From Coenobita brevimanus (lineage: Eukaryota > Arthropoda > Malacostraca > Decapoda > Coenobitidae), in the NCBI GenBank assembly GCA_032717465.1, contig CM064712.1:22882616-22946615 (forward strand): a stretch of DNA of 64,000 nucleotides, read 5' to 3'. The position numbers and the translations under genes are program-made. Shown in pieces: positions 21,106 to 31,824 of the stretch. The first letter of the stretch is position 1, and each line of letters starts with the position of its first letter. A model generated the notes under the pieces. That model was given only the letters and a program-made list of their open reading frames with translations, was not told the origin of the DNA and did not search any database.

Positions 21106-21589
21106 TGGCTCATATTCCCACTGGTTAAGGACACTCCCTACCACCTCATCCTTGCCAGATTATTTATACATATTGACAACAGTGTAATATGCAAAATAAA
21201 CCATAAGGGAAGAGGTGGTAGTGAGGCCTTAAGCCAATGAGAATACAAGCCACAACCACACACACACATACACACACAGAAGGAGAGAAAGGAAGAGGGT
21301 AGAGGGAAGGTTGGTGACTCCTGGGCAGCCACTGCTGGGATGTTAGGTTGGCCCCCAGTTGGAAAGAGGAAGGAGAGGTGGAGGGAAGGAAGAAGGTAAG
21401 GATGAAGGATGGAAAAGGAAGGACTGAGGGAGAGGATGAAGTCTGCAGCCACCTGAAAAGAAAAGAGAAACTGCTAGTACACATGTTGAAACAGTGTAAA
21501 GTTACCCCTTCAGCCTATGTTGTGTCATTTTCTTTTTATTCCTGCTAGCCACAGACAGTTTAGGAATTATGCCACTCCTACAATCTTAG
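21106..21589. other. Spacer with short (CA)n and purine-rich patch
   Basis: CA-rich near 21250-21280 and GGAAGG-rich sequence at 21280-21440. No gene seen. Confidence 0.5.
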
Positions 21590-21735
21590 AGTTGTGGTTG
21601 CATGACAGTGAGTTATGGGGTACAACTGTCTTCTTGGTTACTAGCCAAATTTACCCTCCACTCTTGACTACACCTGGCCATCAACTTGACCGAAAGGGCT
21701 TAGGGGTCTTTGGTGAAAACACAGTGACTATAGAT
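21590..21735 (+). mobile_element. RepF copy
   Basis: TCTTCTTGGTTACTAGCCAA, TTTACCCTCCACTCTTGAC, GGCCATCAACTTGACCGAAA and GGGCTTAGGGGTCTTTGG. Confidence 0.65.
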
Positions 21736-22351
21736 AAGCTACAGCCCTCATTACTCCTCTCATTATCAGAAGTCTCCCTTAAGCTGAATCAAATCATCTT
21801 GTGGTACCAAGAGTAAGACTATCTGGGGTGAGGTAAGCACCTAACATCAATATAATTATAAAGCTCGTACTCTAATCCTAACCCAATATCACAAGTATGA
21901 GGAATGGAAAGATGCTACACAATGTTCTAGGTGACAGAGGAGACTTTATAACACCTGTTCCTTAGCTATTTATTATCCCTAATATACCTTAACATTCTCC
22001 TGTATGCTATTTATGTCATCTTAATATCAATGTACTTTGCTTCAATAACATATAAGATGATACTGAGGTATAATATGTTAGACAAACTGCTAGAGAAGAA
22101 GTGTTAAGACATCCACAAAGCCACTCAGAATATGACCTACAGTCCTATGATATAACTGGTAATGACTCAGAGACTTGGGGGATGAGTGTATGAGGATGGT
22201 ATGATGTTGAAACTGTTGGTAGAATGACATGGGGAAGATGCCTGTTGGTCTACTAGAGCTCATGGGCCAGAATGAACTGTGGCTTACATATGGTTCAAAT
22301 TGTATAGATGACTGGAGATTATTATATCACATACAATGCTACCAGGGGCAT
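21736..22351. other. Spacer with a RepG-like trace
   Basis: Near 22015-22120 the words ATATAAGATGATACTGAGG, CTGCTAGAGAAGAAGTGTTA suggest a diverged RepG. No gene seen. Confidence 0.45.
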
Positions 22352-22512
22352 ACGTCAGTCTCTATCTATCTACCTATAGCCAGACACCTTAATACCAAAA
22401 GGGGTGGTCACAAAGAAATTGCCTCCATGTTGCCCTGTCCCCTGTCATTTCTCTGTCCTCCCCCCAACTCACACCTCCCACTCTCATACACCTCTCCACT
22501 CAGTCTCCTACC
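22352..22512 (-). mobile_element. RepA LINE 3' module, reversed
   Basis: CTATCTATCTACCTATAGCC, AGACACCTTAATACC, GGGGTGGTCACAAAGAAATT and CTCTCATACACCTCTCCACT. It follows AATGCTACCAGGGGCATACG, a RepE 5' word, so it appears inserted in or beside RepE. Confidence 0.82.
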
Positions 22513-22609
22513 CTAAAATGTTCTGGACCATTGCAACTTAGTCTTATGCCCCTATGCTCTGAAAACAACAACTTGGGATGGGAAGTTCTTCATACATCAT
22601 GACTTGAAC

Positions 22610-22830
22610 CTTACCAGCTTAGCAAATTTGGCCTAAAACTGCCATTAATCCACCTTGAATACTTAGTTAAAACACTATATTAACACTAGAATATGACGCT
22701 AGTTACCAAAATGTAGTACAAAAAGAAGCCAGAACCACAACATTACCTGATTCTGCCAATGAACCGGCCAAACTCAGCCAAGAAAGGACTAAAACCTGGG
22801 CTAAGTTAAGATCAGAGAGCTACAGTCACC
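22610..22830 (+). mobile_element. RepH copy
   Basis: CTAAAACTGCCATTAATCCA, CCTTGAATACTTAG, ATGACGCTAGTTACC and AACATTACCTGATTCTGCC. Diverged. Confidence 0.55.
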
Positions 22831-22979
22831 ACCCCACTCCACACCAAACACTCCACTCCACCCACACCACCCGATGTTTCCTTCCTCACCTCTGAACCTG
22901 CATCTTACTGCCCTACCTACAACACTCATCTCCATAGCCTATACTTCCCCTGCTACAGTCCACATTTCACAGCCTAGCA

Positions 22980-23500
22980 TTGGGCACCTGCTCTTTGTAA
23001 AGGGTTGTATAATACATGGGTGGTAGCAAAAATAAAACAATACTGATGTCCTGACTGAGCAGCCCCATCTAGGGACCCTACACTAACCAGGTGAGGTAAT
23101 AAAGGGTTAAATGATGGATGGACTGCCTAACCCCAGGGGACACACATGATGGGACGGCAGCAGGTTGAATGATGCATGGATCGCCTAGCTCAGGGCCCTT
23201 AAACTCATGATGGGGAAGTAAAGAGTTGAATGATGGATGGATGGCCTAGCTTAGGGTCCCCCTTCACTCCTGGTGGGGCACTCAGGAGCTGAATGAAAGA
23301 TGGGTGGTGGCAAAAACTGATGTCCTGATTCAATAGTCTAGCTTCAGACTCCTACATTCTTCATGGTATGATGGATGGATGGCCTAGTCTCAGCCTCCTG
23401 CACTCCTGAAGGGACAATAAAGGACTGGATGATACACAAATGGCCTCACCTTGGCCCCCTACACTCCTAATGGATTGGACGATGATTGGATGGTGAAAAG
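22980..23500 (+). repeat. Diverged RepE-derived tandem array (~60-115 bp units)
   Basis: Repeated phrases GGATGGACTGCCTAACCCCA, GGATCGCCTAGCTCAGGGCC, GGATGGCCTAGCTTAGGGTC and GGATGGCCTAGTCTCAGCC, each followed by a CACTCCT or ACTCATGATGGG word. Non-coding. Confidence 0.7.
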
Positions 23501-23699
23501 AATAAAACACAAATGACATCCTCAGGCTGAAGAGATAAATGTCTATTCCTTTCTATTGTCAAAAACTGGGCAAATATGACTGTAAATCAGATTATCAAAA
23601 AATTTATGTATCGTACTATATTACTGAAGAAAAACTGGAAGCAACCTAACAATGCTGCCAAAACATGGGTGCTCAACCTTTTTAGCCAAATGGACCAAC

Positions 23700-23995
23700 T
23701 TCCTATATAACAGACTTGGTGGGAGCTTCCTACTCAAACAGACTTGGTGGCAACTTTGTATTCAGACAGACTTGGTGGCAACTTCCTACTCAAACAGACT
23801 TGGTGGGAACTTTGTATTCAGACAGACTTGGTGGGAACTTTGTATTCAGACAGACTTGGTGGCAACTTCCTACTCAAACAGACTTGGTGGGAACTTTGTA
23901 TTCAAACAGACTTGGTGGCAACTTCCTATATAAACAGACTTGGTGGGAGGTTCATATTGAAACTTGGTGGGAATTTCTTATTACAACAGACTTAG
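23700..23995. repeat. 28-bp minisatellite, about 10 units
   Basis: Unit ACAGACTTGGTGGCAACTTC then CTACTCAA or TATTCAGA. Because 28 is not a multiple of 3 and the unit lacks stops, all three plus frames are open, giving three overlapping spurious ORFs. Confidence 0.92.
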
Positions 23996-24124
23996 CAGGC
24001 TGCACTGCTGCCATCAACTTTACCCATAATTATACTGGTACAAGTAATTCCATTTTACAGGTGATAGGGAGGCACTTCTTATGGTGGCATGAATAAAATC
24101 CGGCAGTTCTGATGCCCACTTGTA

Positions 24125-24252
24125 TGAATATCCCTCAGTTCTCTTTCAGACCCCTTAAAGAGGGATGATGAACTCCAGCCTGCAGTCCACTGAGTTCATG
24201 TTCAAATGACCTGGGGCCACAATAACAACAACAACAACAACAACAACAACAG
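24125..24252 (-). mobile_element. RepC, reversed, with (AAC)n
   Basis: CCAGCCTGCAGTCCACTGAG, TTCATGTTCAAATGACCTGG then GGCCAC and an (AAC)n run at about 24222-24250. Truncated copy; the trinucleotide run stands at its 5' end. Confidence 0.7.
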
Positions 24253-24409
24253 TACAGATTAATATTCAAGTGCTGGTGACTCAAAAAAAATAATTGATGC
24301 AGCATTTTTCACTTGGAGGGACCTGAACATATTCTTCCAACGGATCCAACATGACTGATTGAGCACCCATTCTAAATAATCCTATTTGGCATAAGACAGT
24401 ACAGTGGTA

Positions 24410-24476
24410 TATATATGTATGTATGTATGTATATATGTATGCATGTAAAGTATATATGCATGTATGCATGCATGTA
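24410..24476. repeat. (GTAT)n/(GCAT)n microsatellite
   Basis: Alternating GTAT and GCAT tetranucleotides. Confidence 0.9.
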
Positions 24477-24489
24477 TCATTTAATTTCA

Positions 24490-24935
24490 TTTATAAAGGC
24501 TCCAACACACTTGCATGAGTCGGCCTTGGTCACCTATGCTGCTTGATTTCTGGCAGCTTCCCTGTTGAGTCCCTTATTCCTGAGGTCACACTCTGTGACC
24601 TTGTCGCAGGTCTTTTCGGTCTGCCTCTCGCAACCCTACCCCCAACATTAACACTTCTCACCTTCTGCACAAAATTGTCATCCCCGATCCTCTCCACATG
24701 CCCAAACCATCTCAATTTACCCCTCCTCATCACACCACCAATACACTCCAGCCCCATCCTTCCTCTTAACTCATCCATCATAAACCTACCCCCCCAGGCC
24801 TCACATTAAAGGATGCACTGCACATCCACCTAATTACTGTCATTTCTGTATGTTAGAGCCTGCAGATATCCTCCTTCTTTACTGCCCAGGTCTCACTGCC
24901 ATACAGCATTATGCACCTAACACATGCATAAATGA
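24490..24935 (-). pseudogene. RepJ LINE, C-terminal RT-protein fragment
   Basis: Minus-strand remnant of a second LINE family. The conserved LYGSETWAVKKEDI-type stretch is recognisable at 24905-24860 in shifted frames. The best open stretch (24781-24530) reads DELRGRMGLECIGGVMRRGK then LRWFGHVERIGDD and VARGRPKR, the usual C-terminal block of RTE-like proteins. The end reads GIRDSTGKLPEIKQHR, followed by a 3' UTR containing GGTGACCAAGGCCGACTCAT and GGAGCCTTTATAAATG. Several frameshifts and stops. Tail-only copies: 35815, 55015 (minus); 60665, 62325, 63095 (plus). Confidence 0.75.
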
Positions 24936-25015
24936 AGTGAAGTATGTATGTATGTATGTAATATATGTATGTATGTATGTAATGTATGTATGTATGTATG
25001 TAATGTATGTATTTA
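24936..25015. repeat. (TATG)n microsatellite at CR1 3' end
   Basis: Three GTATGTATGTATGTAA blocks. It lies immediately beyond the 3' end of the CR1-like LINE. A short GTAT run also marks that element's 5' end near 29236-29254. Confidence 0.9.
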
Positions 25016-25199
25016 CCTATTTGTATTTACCTATTTGTAGTATACAGGAATTGAGCAATGCTCGTGTTGTCCTGTCTCCATATCCACATTTATCAAGTCT
25101 ACCTTTACACACATGAATGTTTTTCTCATGCACCACCTCTTTGTCTAAGTCGTTCCAAATATTTAAGAATATACCTAATTGTGATATACACGGAATGTA
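25016..25199 (-). repeat. Duplicated 3' module of the CR1-like LINE
   Basis: After the ORF2 stop the sequence encodes, out of frame and without an ATG, IWNDLDKEVVHEKNIHV then CGYGDRTTRALLNSCILQ, a second version of the ORF2 end (LWNSLDKEIVQSKNINEF ... GNPRA). The nucleotide words CACGAGCAT.GTACATTCC and CACGAGCATTGCTCAATTCC lie in the two copies. So two homologous 3' ends stand in tandem. Confidence 0.75.
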
Positions 25200-28177
25200 C
25201 TATGCTCGTGGGTTTCCGTCGCTGTTTCTCAATAAGTCGAATTTAACTTTAAACTCGTTTATGTTTTTAGACTGGACGATCTCTTTGTCCAGGCTATTCC
25301 ATAAGTCTATACTTCTGTAAGGAAAGCTATATTTCTTGATATCCTTCAAGCAGCTTGACTTTTTCAATTTCATTCCATGTCCTCTTGTTGCTCTCTTATC
25401 CCATACAAACAGATCTTCTTTGTCAATTTTATCTACTCCCACCATGGTCCTGAACACCGCAATCATGTCTCCCCTCTTTCTCCTTTCCTCTAACGAAGGC
25501 AAATCCAGTTTTTCCAGCCTCTCTCTGTATGACAGGTCTGTCAGACTGGGGACCATCTTGATTGCTGTTTGTATTCTCTCAATCTTGTTTATATCTTTCT
25601 TTTTGTGTGGGGACCACACTACCGCTGCATATTCTAACCTGGGGCGGATCATGGCCACTATCAATTTTTTCATCATTTCCTCATCCATATAATGAAATGC
25701 TACTCTTATGTTAGTCAAGAGCTTATAAGTCTCTCCAACTATCTTGTTAATGTGCTTTTCTGGTGACAAACTATCTTGGACCAGCACTCCCAAATCTTTC
25801 TCTTCTCTCCTTTTTGTGATTAATTCATTACCCAAAAAATAATTCAGTGATGGTCTCCTGGTACTTTTACCCATTTCCAATATTTTACATTTCTTTACAT
25901 TAAATTTCATTTCCCACGTCCGTCTCCAATTGTGTATCCTATCCAAATCCTCCTGCAGTATTTTACAATCCTCCTCAACCTCTATCTTCCTCAAGATCTT
26001 TACATCATCAGCAAACAGACTCGCATAACTGTTCACTCCATCTACCATATCATTTACATAAATCAGGAACATTACTGGCGCCAACACTGAGCCTTGAGGG
26101 ACTCCACTTGTTACTTCCCTCCATCCAGACATCTTTTCCTTTATTACTGTCCTCATTTGTCTGTCTCTCAAAAAGTCTCTCATCCATTCCAGAAGTTTCC
26201 CCTTTAGTCCTCCTATATATTCTAGTTTCCACATTAGTCTCTTATGAGGTACCTTGTCAAAGGCCTTCTCTAAGTCTAAGTACACACAATCCACCCAACC
26301 ATCTCTCTCCTGTACCACATCAATCGCTCTTGAGTAAAAGCTCAACAAGTTTGAAACACATGACCTTCCACTTCTGAATCCAAACTGACATTCAGCCAAA
26401 ATATTCATCTCTTCCAGATATTTTATCCATCTGTCTTTCAGGATTCTCTCACACAATTTTGCGACCATGCTGGTTAGAGACACTGGTCTATAATTCAGGG
26501 GTTCTTCCCTGTTTCCTCCCTTGTAAATTGGTACCACATTTGCCCTCTTCCATTCTTTTGGCACTTTCCCCTCTTCCAGTGAGCATACAATTAAGCTGTG
26601 AATTTTATCCGCCAGTTGTTCTCTGCATTCCTTCAGTACCCAATTAGAAATTCCATCAGGTCCTGGGGCTTTCCTTACATCTTGAGTTTCCAGTAATTTA
26701 TACACTTCCTGCACCTCCACTTTTATATCTTTCATCACCGGAACATTTCTAATCACTCCCTCCCCTTCCACAAGCTCCTTTTCTTTAGTGAAAACTGACT
26801 GGAAACGTTTGTTCATTATTTCTGCTTGCATTACCGCATCATTAAAGACCTCTCCATCTACTTTCAGCTTGGTGATTCCTTCCTTATGTTTCAGTTTGCC
26901 ATTAACAAATCTATAAAACAGTTTGGGTTCATCCTTGCATTTGTCAATTATACCTTTTTCAAAATTCCTTTCTTCTTCCCTACGTATTCTTGTGTATTCG
27001 TTTCTTGTTCTTTTATATTCTTCCTTTGTTCTGTCGTTACCTCTCTTTCTCCAATTGTTCCACGCCTTATCTCTCTCTTTTTTGGCTATCATACACCTTC
27101 TATTAAACCACTCCTTTTTCCTGTTTTCTTTCCCTCTTACTCTTGGTACAAATTTTTCCACTCCCAAATTATAGAGGTCTAGAAAGATATCCCACTTCCT
27201 CTGTATCTCTCTTGTTTCTCTGAATTTTCTCCAATCCGCATTTTCAAAAAGTTTCTCAATCCTGTAAAATTTGCTTTGCCAAAGTTGTATCTTCCCTGTC
27301 TATGAAGCTCGTCTCTTGGCTCGACGTTTCCTATTAACATCTGGAACTCAATGACCACGTGATCACTTTTTCCCAAAGGACAGAGATATTCCAATGATTC
27401 TATTACATCAGGTTCTTTGGTGAACAGTAAATCTAACCTTGCTGGTGTGTCCTCACCTCGAAACCGTGTCTCTTCTTTGACCCACTGCGTCATCACATTA
27501 TTCATTATTATATTTAATAACATAGTACCCCACGAATCCTCACCGCCTCCCGAGTACCATTCCTCCCAGTTCACCTCTTTACAATTAAAGTCACCCACCA
27601 AAATTATATTATTGCTTTTCTCAATTATTTTTTGCAAGTAGCTAGCCATATCTGACAACATCTCATGGTATTCGTCATCCTTCCATGCTCTCGTCTTTGG
27701 GGGAACATACACTACCGCCATATCTCACTTAACATTCTCTCCAGTTTCTAATTTCATATATATCACTTCAGCCCTGCCTTCTCCCATTTCCACAGTATCT
27801 ACATTTATGTTGTTCTTCACTGCTATCATCACTCCTCCTCCCTTTTTTTCTTCTCTGTCTTTTCTCCACAGTTTGTATTTACCATCTCCCAAATGAACAT
27901 CAATATCTTCTCTTAATTTGGTCTCTACAAAGCACATGACATCAGGTTCATGTTCTCTCAAGAAATCATTAATTTCGATCCTTGTCGATATGAAACCATC
28001 AACATTAGTATATATCACCTTCAAATTATTTTTGACATTATTAATACCCTCTTCTCTCCTACTCTCTGTCCGTACCACTTCCTCAACTTCTGATCTTTCA
28101 CAACCATCCCCCTTAGTTTCCTTCACTTCTATTTCCTTAAATACCATTTCCTTACTTTCATATCCAATACTCTCCAA
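25200..28177 (-). pseudogene. CR1-like ORF2: endonuclease plus reverse transcriptase, two lesions
   Basis: Encodes the replication enzyme. The N-terminal EEP endonuclease shows YTNVDGFISTR, CFVETKL, ILVGDFNCKEVNW, DLLFT and GKSDHVVIEF (27.4-28.1 kb). The reverse transcriptase shows RKAPGPDGISNWVL, YRPVSLTS, CQFGFRSGRS, YLDLEKAFDKVPHKRL (motif A), GVPQGSVLAPVMF (motif B) and FADDVKIL (motif C, both Asp present), then DLGVLVQ and the CR1-type C-terminus ending SDGNPRA. Only two breaks are visible: an in-frame TGA at 27725-27727 (GENVK*DMAVVYV, explicable as CGA to TGA) and a 1-nt loss in the run at 27241-27244 that separates RNFLK from ADWRKF. The frame downstream is open for over 670 codons. 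Decay is slight, so this is a young copy or carries assembly errors. Confidence 0.88.
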
Positions 28178-29040
28178 AAAAAAGTATTACGCTCTTCCTC
28201 TGTCCTCTTATCATTTTTTTCCTTTACTTCTTCCTTTAATGATTTTAAAGCTTCTCTTTCTTCTTCATTCAGATCTTTTCTTATTATAATATTTTCCATC
28301 CCCGCCTCTTTGCTTAATTTCCAGGTCACTTTAAGTATCTCATTTATTACACTTTCTGATGTAAACTTGACTCTCATTGGTCTTGTTTCCCCTTTCTTAT
28401 AAGGCCCTATCCTCCTTACTTCCTCAATTTCTTTTACCCACTTGTTTCCTTCGGGGTCAATCTTGTCTAATATTCCTCTCACCATGTTCGTGTCTCCCTC
28501 TAGTCTTGCGAACCTAACCTTTTCTTCCTCTTCCCTGTTTCCAAATACTACCACACATCTGTTCCTTTCTACAGTTTCTCTCACTATTTTCTCTTTTTTC
28601 TTCAGTATTTTCACTACATTTTCTTCCATTTCTTTCTTGTTCATTTCCCTTTCTTCCTGGATGATCTCTCTTAAGCTGACCACTTCTTTCTGTTCTTCCT
28701 CTACGTGTGCCCACTTTGCCTTGTGTTCTTCTAGTACATTACTCACCTTCTCCGTTTTATTAGTACTCTCTTCAAGTTTCCTCCTCAGTTCAACATTTTC
28801 CCTCTTCAAATTCTTAATCTCTTCATTGGCTGTTTCGTTGGACTGGATTAGACTCTGTATGGTGGTTTCCGTATTTACTGACACATCCTTTATCACTAGA
28901 TTCTCTACTTTTTTTTCGAGTTCACTAATCCTCATAATTAATGTTTTCACCAGGTCCATGACATTAGTATTAGCATCAAATCCTTGAAATTCCATTCCCT
29001 CATTGTTTACATTTTCGGCCATCTTTAACGTACCGATCAA
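28129..29040 (-). CDS. CR1-like LINE ORF1 protein (coiled coil, RNA-binding type), 303 aa
   Basis: Complete 303-codon frame starting MIGTLKMAENV; a second ATG six codons in is an alternative start. Residues ~30-165 are heptad-rich and charged (MRISELEKKVENLV, KNLKRENVELRRKLEEST, SLREIIQEEREMNKKEMEE), a likely coiled coil for oligomerisation. Residues ~165-300 (RCVVVFGNREEEE, VRRIGPYKKGETRPMRVKF, IIIRKDLNEEEREALKSL, RNTFFWRVLDMKVRKWYL) resemble the RRM-like and C-terminal RNA-binding parts of L1-type ORF1 proteins. I see no CCHC knuckle. By analogy it would coat the element RNA. It overlaps the ORF2 start by 49 nt. Confidence 0.8.
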   Translation of the reverse strand: MIGTLKMAENVNNEGMEFQGFDANTNVMDLVKTLIMRISELEKKVENLVIKDVSVNTETTIQSLIQSNETANEEIKNLKRENVELRRKLEESTNKTEKVSNVLEEHKAKWAHVEEEQKEVVSLREIIQEEREMNKKEMEENVVKILKKKEKIVRETVERNRCVVVFGNREEEEKVRFARLEGDTNMVRGILDKIDPEGNKWVKEIEEVRRIGPYKKGETRPMRVKFTSESVINEILKVTWKLSKEAGMENIIIRKDLNEEEREALKSLKEEVKEKNDKRTEEERNTFFWRVLDMKVRKWYLRK

Positions 29041-29394
29041 GTACCTAAACAGCTGTTACCAATAAGCCACAAACATTCATGTATACTATTGCCAACAAAT
29101 CTTTACATTTTTGGTAGTCTACCAACTTTCATTATTTTAAATTTAAAGAAAGACCCTAGGAGACAGGACAGACAAAATTCCTGAAACTACTCAAGGTCAG
29201 GAGCGATGCCTGGGACGTCCTCTCTCTCCGGCTGTTCGTGTGTATGTATGTATGTATGCAAATCAACTGTGGAAGGCCGCCTAAAGTGCTTAAATTCAGG
29301 TGAAGTCCTTTTCCATTAACTCTTGCAGCTAAGAAACAATTTTATTCAGCACAGGAGAGGCACTGTTTATTGATGGGTTTTATTACTGCTATAC

Positions 29395-29605
29395 TGTTAG
29401 TGAGGGATGCCTTCATGGGGTGGCACTGATATGGCTGGGTAACTGCACAGTCTGGTTATACAAATGTCCCTCAAATCCCTCCCTGAAAGAAGGTTGGTGG
29501 ATTGCAGGAAAAAGGAAACTTCAGCCTGCAGTCCACTAGGTGCACATTCAGATGAGCCTGGGGTTGCATGAAATACTACCAGTACTATTATGAATGCATC
29601 TAACC
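29395..29605 (-). mobile_element. RepC, reversed
   Basis: GGGATGCCTTCATGGGGTGG, CAAATGTCCCTCAAATCCC, GTTGGTGGATTGCAGG, CAGCCTGCAGTCCACTAGGT and GATGAGCCTGGGGTTGCAT. Full-length. Confidence 0.78.
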
Positions 29606-30504
29606 CCTTCATTTACAATACTCTCTCTCAAGCTGAATAAAATCATGTAAAGGCAGCAAGTATAAATAAAAAAGGGCTTCCCCAGAATCAACAGCTTAAT
29701 CTTAAACTAAACAAAAGCAAGAGACTCTCACCTTGTACGTCCCTTCAAGCACTGAAATATATGGGTGAGCACATATTACATGCTGACCCCTTAACAACTC
29801 AAAACATTAATGCTACTGAATTTAAAGCATAGATCAATGAGGGCAGTTGTTAAGGGGTTAAAAAAATATATACAGAAAAGCCAATCACATTTCCCAAACA
29901 ATCAGTCCTCATTATAACTTATGGCTGAATTCAGAAACATCACAAATTTTCCGTATAACACTTACTGTAATTTGGGGAGAAAACGGCCAAACAGCTCTAT
30001 AGATACCAATGCAATGCAAATTTTACAGGTCAGTTCTTCTTATTCTGGACTTCATGGCAAAAAACAAATAAAATAAAAAGCCAGGAATATTTAAGAAGCA
30101 TAATTCTGTGCTGCTGGAATGAATAGGGGAAAAATTGATCCAAACATGACACCTTTTTAGCTGCAACTGGTAATCTGTACAGTACATGGGTAAACTGCCA
30201 TATTGCTTTCGTAGGTAGCAAAGCAAATCTAAAGACTCAATTCTTTTATAAATCAAAAATTAATCTTGACTTAATGGCAACAAAAAATCAAAATTAAACC
30301 CTGGGCTGTTGCAAAATATAATAAACTTGATGCATACATTTGGCACATCAGTTTTTGGTTCATTGCCCAATTAGTATTTTATGTAGCAATGGAACTTTGT
30401 TTCTAAGGCAATATTTCAACAAGTTAATAAAGATTTCATGGCAACTATAAATGATATATATGTGACTTATAATGAGGACTTAAAGTAATGCTGCAGGCCA
30501 TCAA
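29606..30504. other. Spacer, nothing recognised
   Basis: About 900 bp of AT-rich sequence. Open frames of 60-80 codons without recognisable motifs. Possibly unique sequence. Confidence 0.5.
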
Positions 30505-30595
30505 ATTATTTATTGGTGCAACTACTTGCCTGTGATTGATAGGTCTGCTTGACTAGATAGACTGGGATTACTCAACAACAACTATACACATTTAC
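30505..30595 (+). mobile_element. RepB 3' fragment
   Basis: GCAACTACTTGCCTGTGATT, GATAGGTCTGCTTGAC and GATTACTCAACAACAAC match the last ~90 bp of RepB. Confidence 0.7.
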
Positions 30596-30629
30596 AAGGA
30601 ATAAAAACAAAGGGACAGCTTGGACTGTA

Positions 30630-30815
30630 TGAGGGAGGGAATGCCTTCATGTGTTGGCACTGATATACATGGGCAGCACCACTGCCCTCATTATACAAAC
30701 ATCCTTCAACTCCTTCCATATCCCCTGAAGAGGATAGTGGATTGCAAGGGAAGAGCAATTTTAGTCTGAAGTCCACAAGGTTTGGGTTAAAATGACGCAG
30801 AGGCCATAACAACAG
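30630..30815 (-). mobile_element. RepC, reversed
   Basis: GGGAATGCCTTCATGTGTTG, CAAACATCCTTCAACTCC, TAGTGGATTGCAAGGG and GTCCACAAGGTTTGGGTT. Followed by an (AAT)n run near 30857-30877. Confidence 0.72.
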
Positions 30816-31149
30816 AGTAGCTTGGGCCTGCAGCATTAAGAAGCATGAGAAAAATAAATAATAATAATAATAATAAATGTAGAATGGATGGTATCTTGAA
30901 AGTAGTCGTCCATGGAGTGCAGATGCTATGAGGAGATGATGCTGAGATGATGCTTGCAGTGAAGGGAGGCAGAATAGATGAAGCTTGTTGTGGTGGTGAC
31001 ACTTCCCAAACTGCTTATTACCTGAAAATATGAAAGACGCACCATTAGACATAAATAAGGTACCAGCAAACACTAAAATCCATAAACCTTTACATATACA
31101 GGTGTCAAATTCTGGGATGGAATGTATTGTCCTTGTTATTTGTCAGCTT

Positions 31150-31395
31150 TACTCATCATCCTTGGTGGTGGGCAGCATGGCCTTCATGTGGTGCTAACAC
31201 TATAACTTCCTCCCTATCCCCCACAAGGCAGATGGTGAACTATCAAAGGGCAGCTGCCTGGATATATAAATGTTGTTCAGTTCCTTCCATATCCCATAAA
31301 AGTAAGATGGTGGACTGCAGGAGGGGAGCAACTTCAGCCTTCAGTCCACATGATTCACACTTCAAATGAACCTGGGGCCATGGCTACTACTCTTT
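31150..31395 (-). mobile_element. RepC, reversed, with internal duplication
   Basis: GGCCTTCATGTGGTGCTAAC, GTTCAGTTCCTTCCATATCC, GATGGTGGACTGCAGGAGGG and CCTTCAGTCCACATGATTCA. The CCTATCCCCCACAAGG / CATATCCCATAAAAG parts form a short diverged duplication. Confidence 0.7.
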
Positions 31396-31444
31396 GAGGA
31401 AACTACAAAAAAATAAAGTTTTACATATGTCACAAATGTCACCA

Positions 31445-31815
31445 CATAAAGATGAGTAAGTTTACCAAATATTCAAGAAACACTGGCTATCACAGTCCAA
31501 GCTGAGACTCACACTGTTACAAATCTCACAATATATCCCAGATTTCTTTTGTCCCAACAATTTCCAGCAACTGGTGGACAGTAAAATTACCTGGTTCTGA
31601 TATTTAGTAGAGCTTCCAGTCCACAGAAACATCAGCTGTATCATGGCCACCCTAAATTTGTATGTCTGTACATACATATGTATGTATGTATGTATGTAGC
31701 AACTGTTGTAATTAGCTGGCTGGTTTTGGCATATAGTTTAGCTTCCAGTCCACAGAAAGCATTAGCTGAATCATGGTCAACCCCAGTACAGGGATTCCTT
31801 CAGTGGATGCATGGC
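31445..31815 (+). mobile_element. Two RepI copies separated by (ATGT)n
   Basis: First copy 31445-31665 (CACACTGTTACAAATCTCAC, CAGATTTCTTTTGTCCC, GCTTCCAGTCCACAGAAAC, CATGGCCACCC). Then (TATG)n at 31671-31697. Second, shorter copy 31698-31815 (GCTTCCAGTCCACAGAAAGC, ATCATGGTCAACCCC). It ends at the TA where the Tigger element is inserted. Confidence 0.7.
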
Positions 31816-31824
31816 ATTGAATTA

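Larger units (their letters stand above)
25016..29240 (-). mobile_element. Nearly full-length CR1-like LINE
   Basis: A two-ORF non-LTR retrotransposon of about 4.2 kb on the minus strand: 5' region (29240-29041), ORF1 (29040-28129), ORF2 (28177-25200, overlapping ORF1 by 49 nt) and a double 3' tail (25199-25016). Both ends abut TATG/GTAT repeats. Clade assignment to CR1 or near relatives rests on ORF2 motifs and the C-terminal style (RIQTAIKMVPSL, LWNSLDKEIV). Confidence 0.85.

Noticed and set aside
23652..24096. Three overlapping open frames with LGGNFVFRQTWW-type repeats
   Set aside because: A 28-bp minisatellite without stops opens all three frames in turn.
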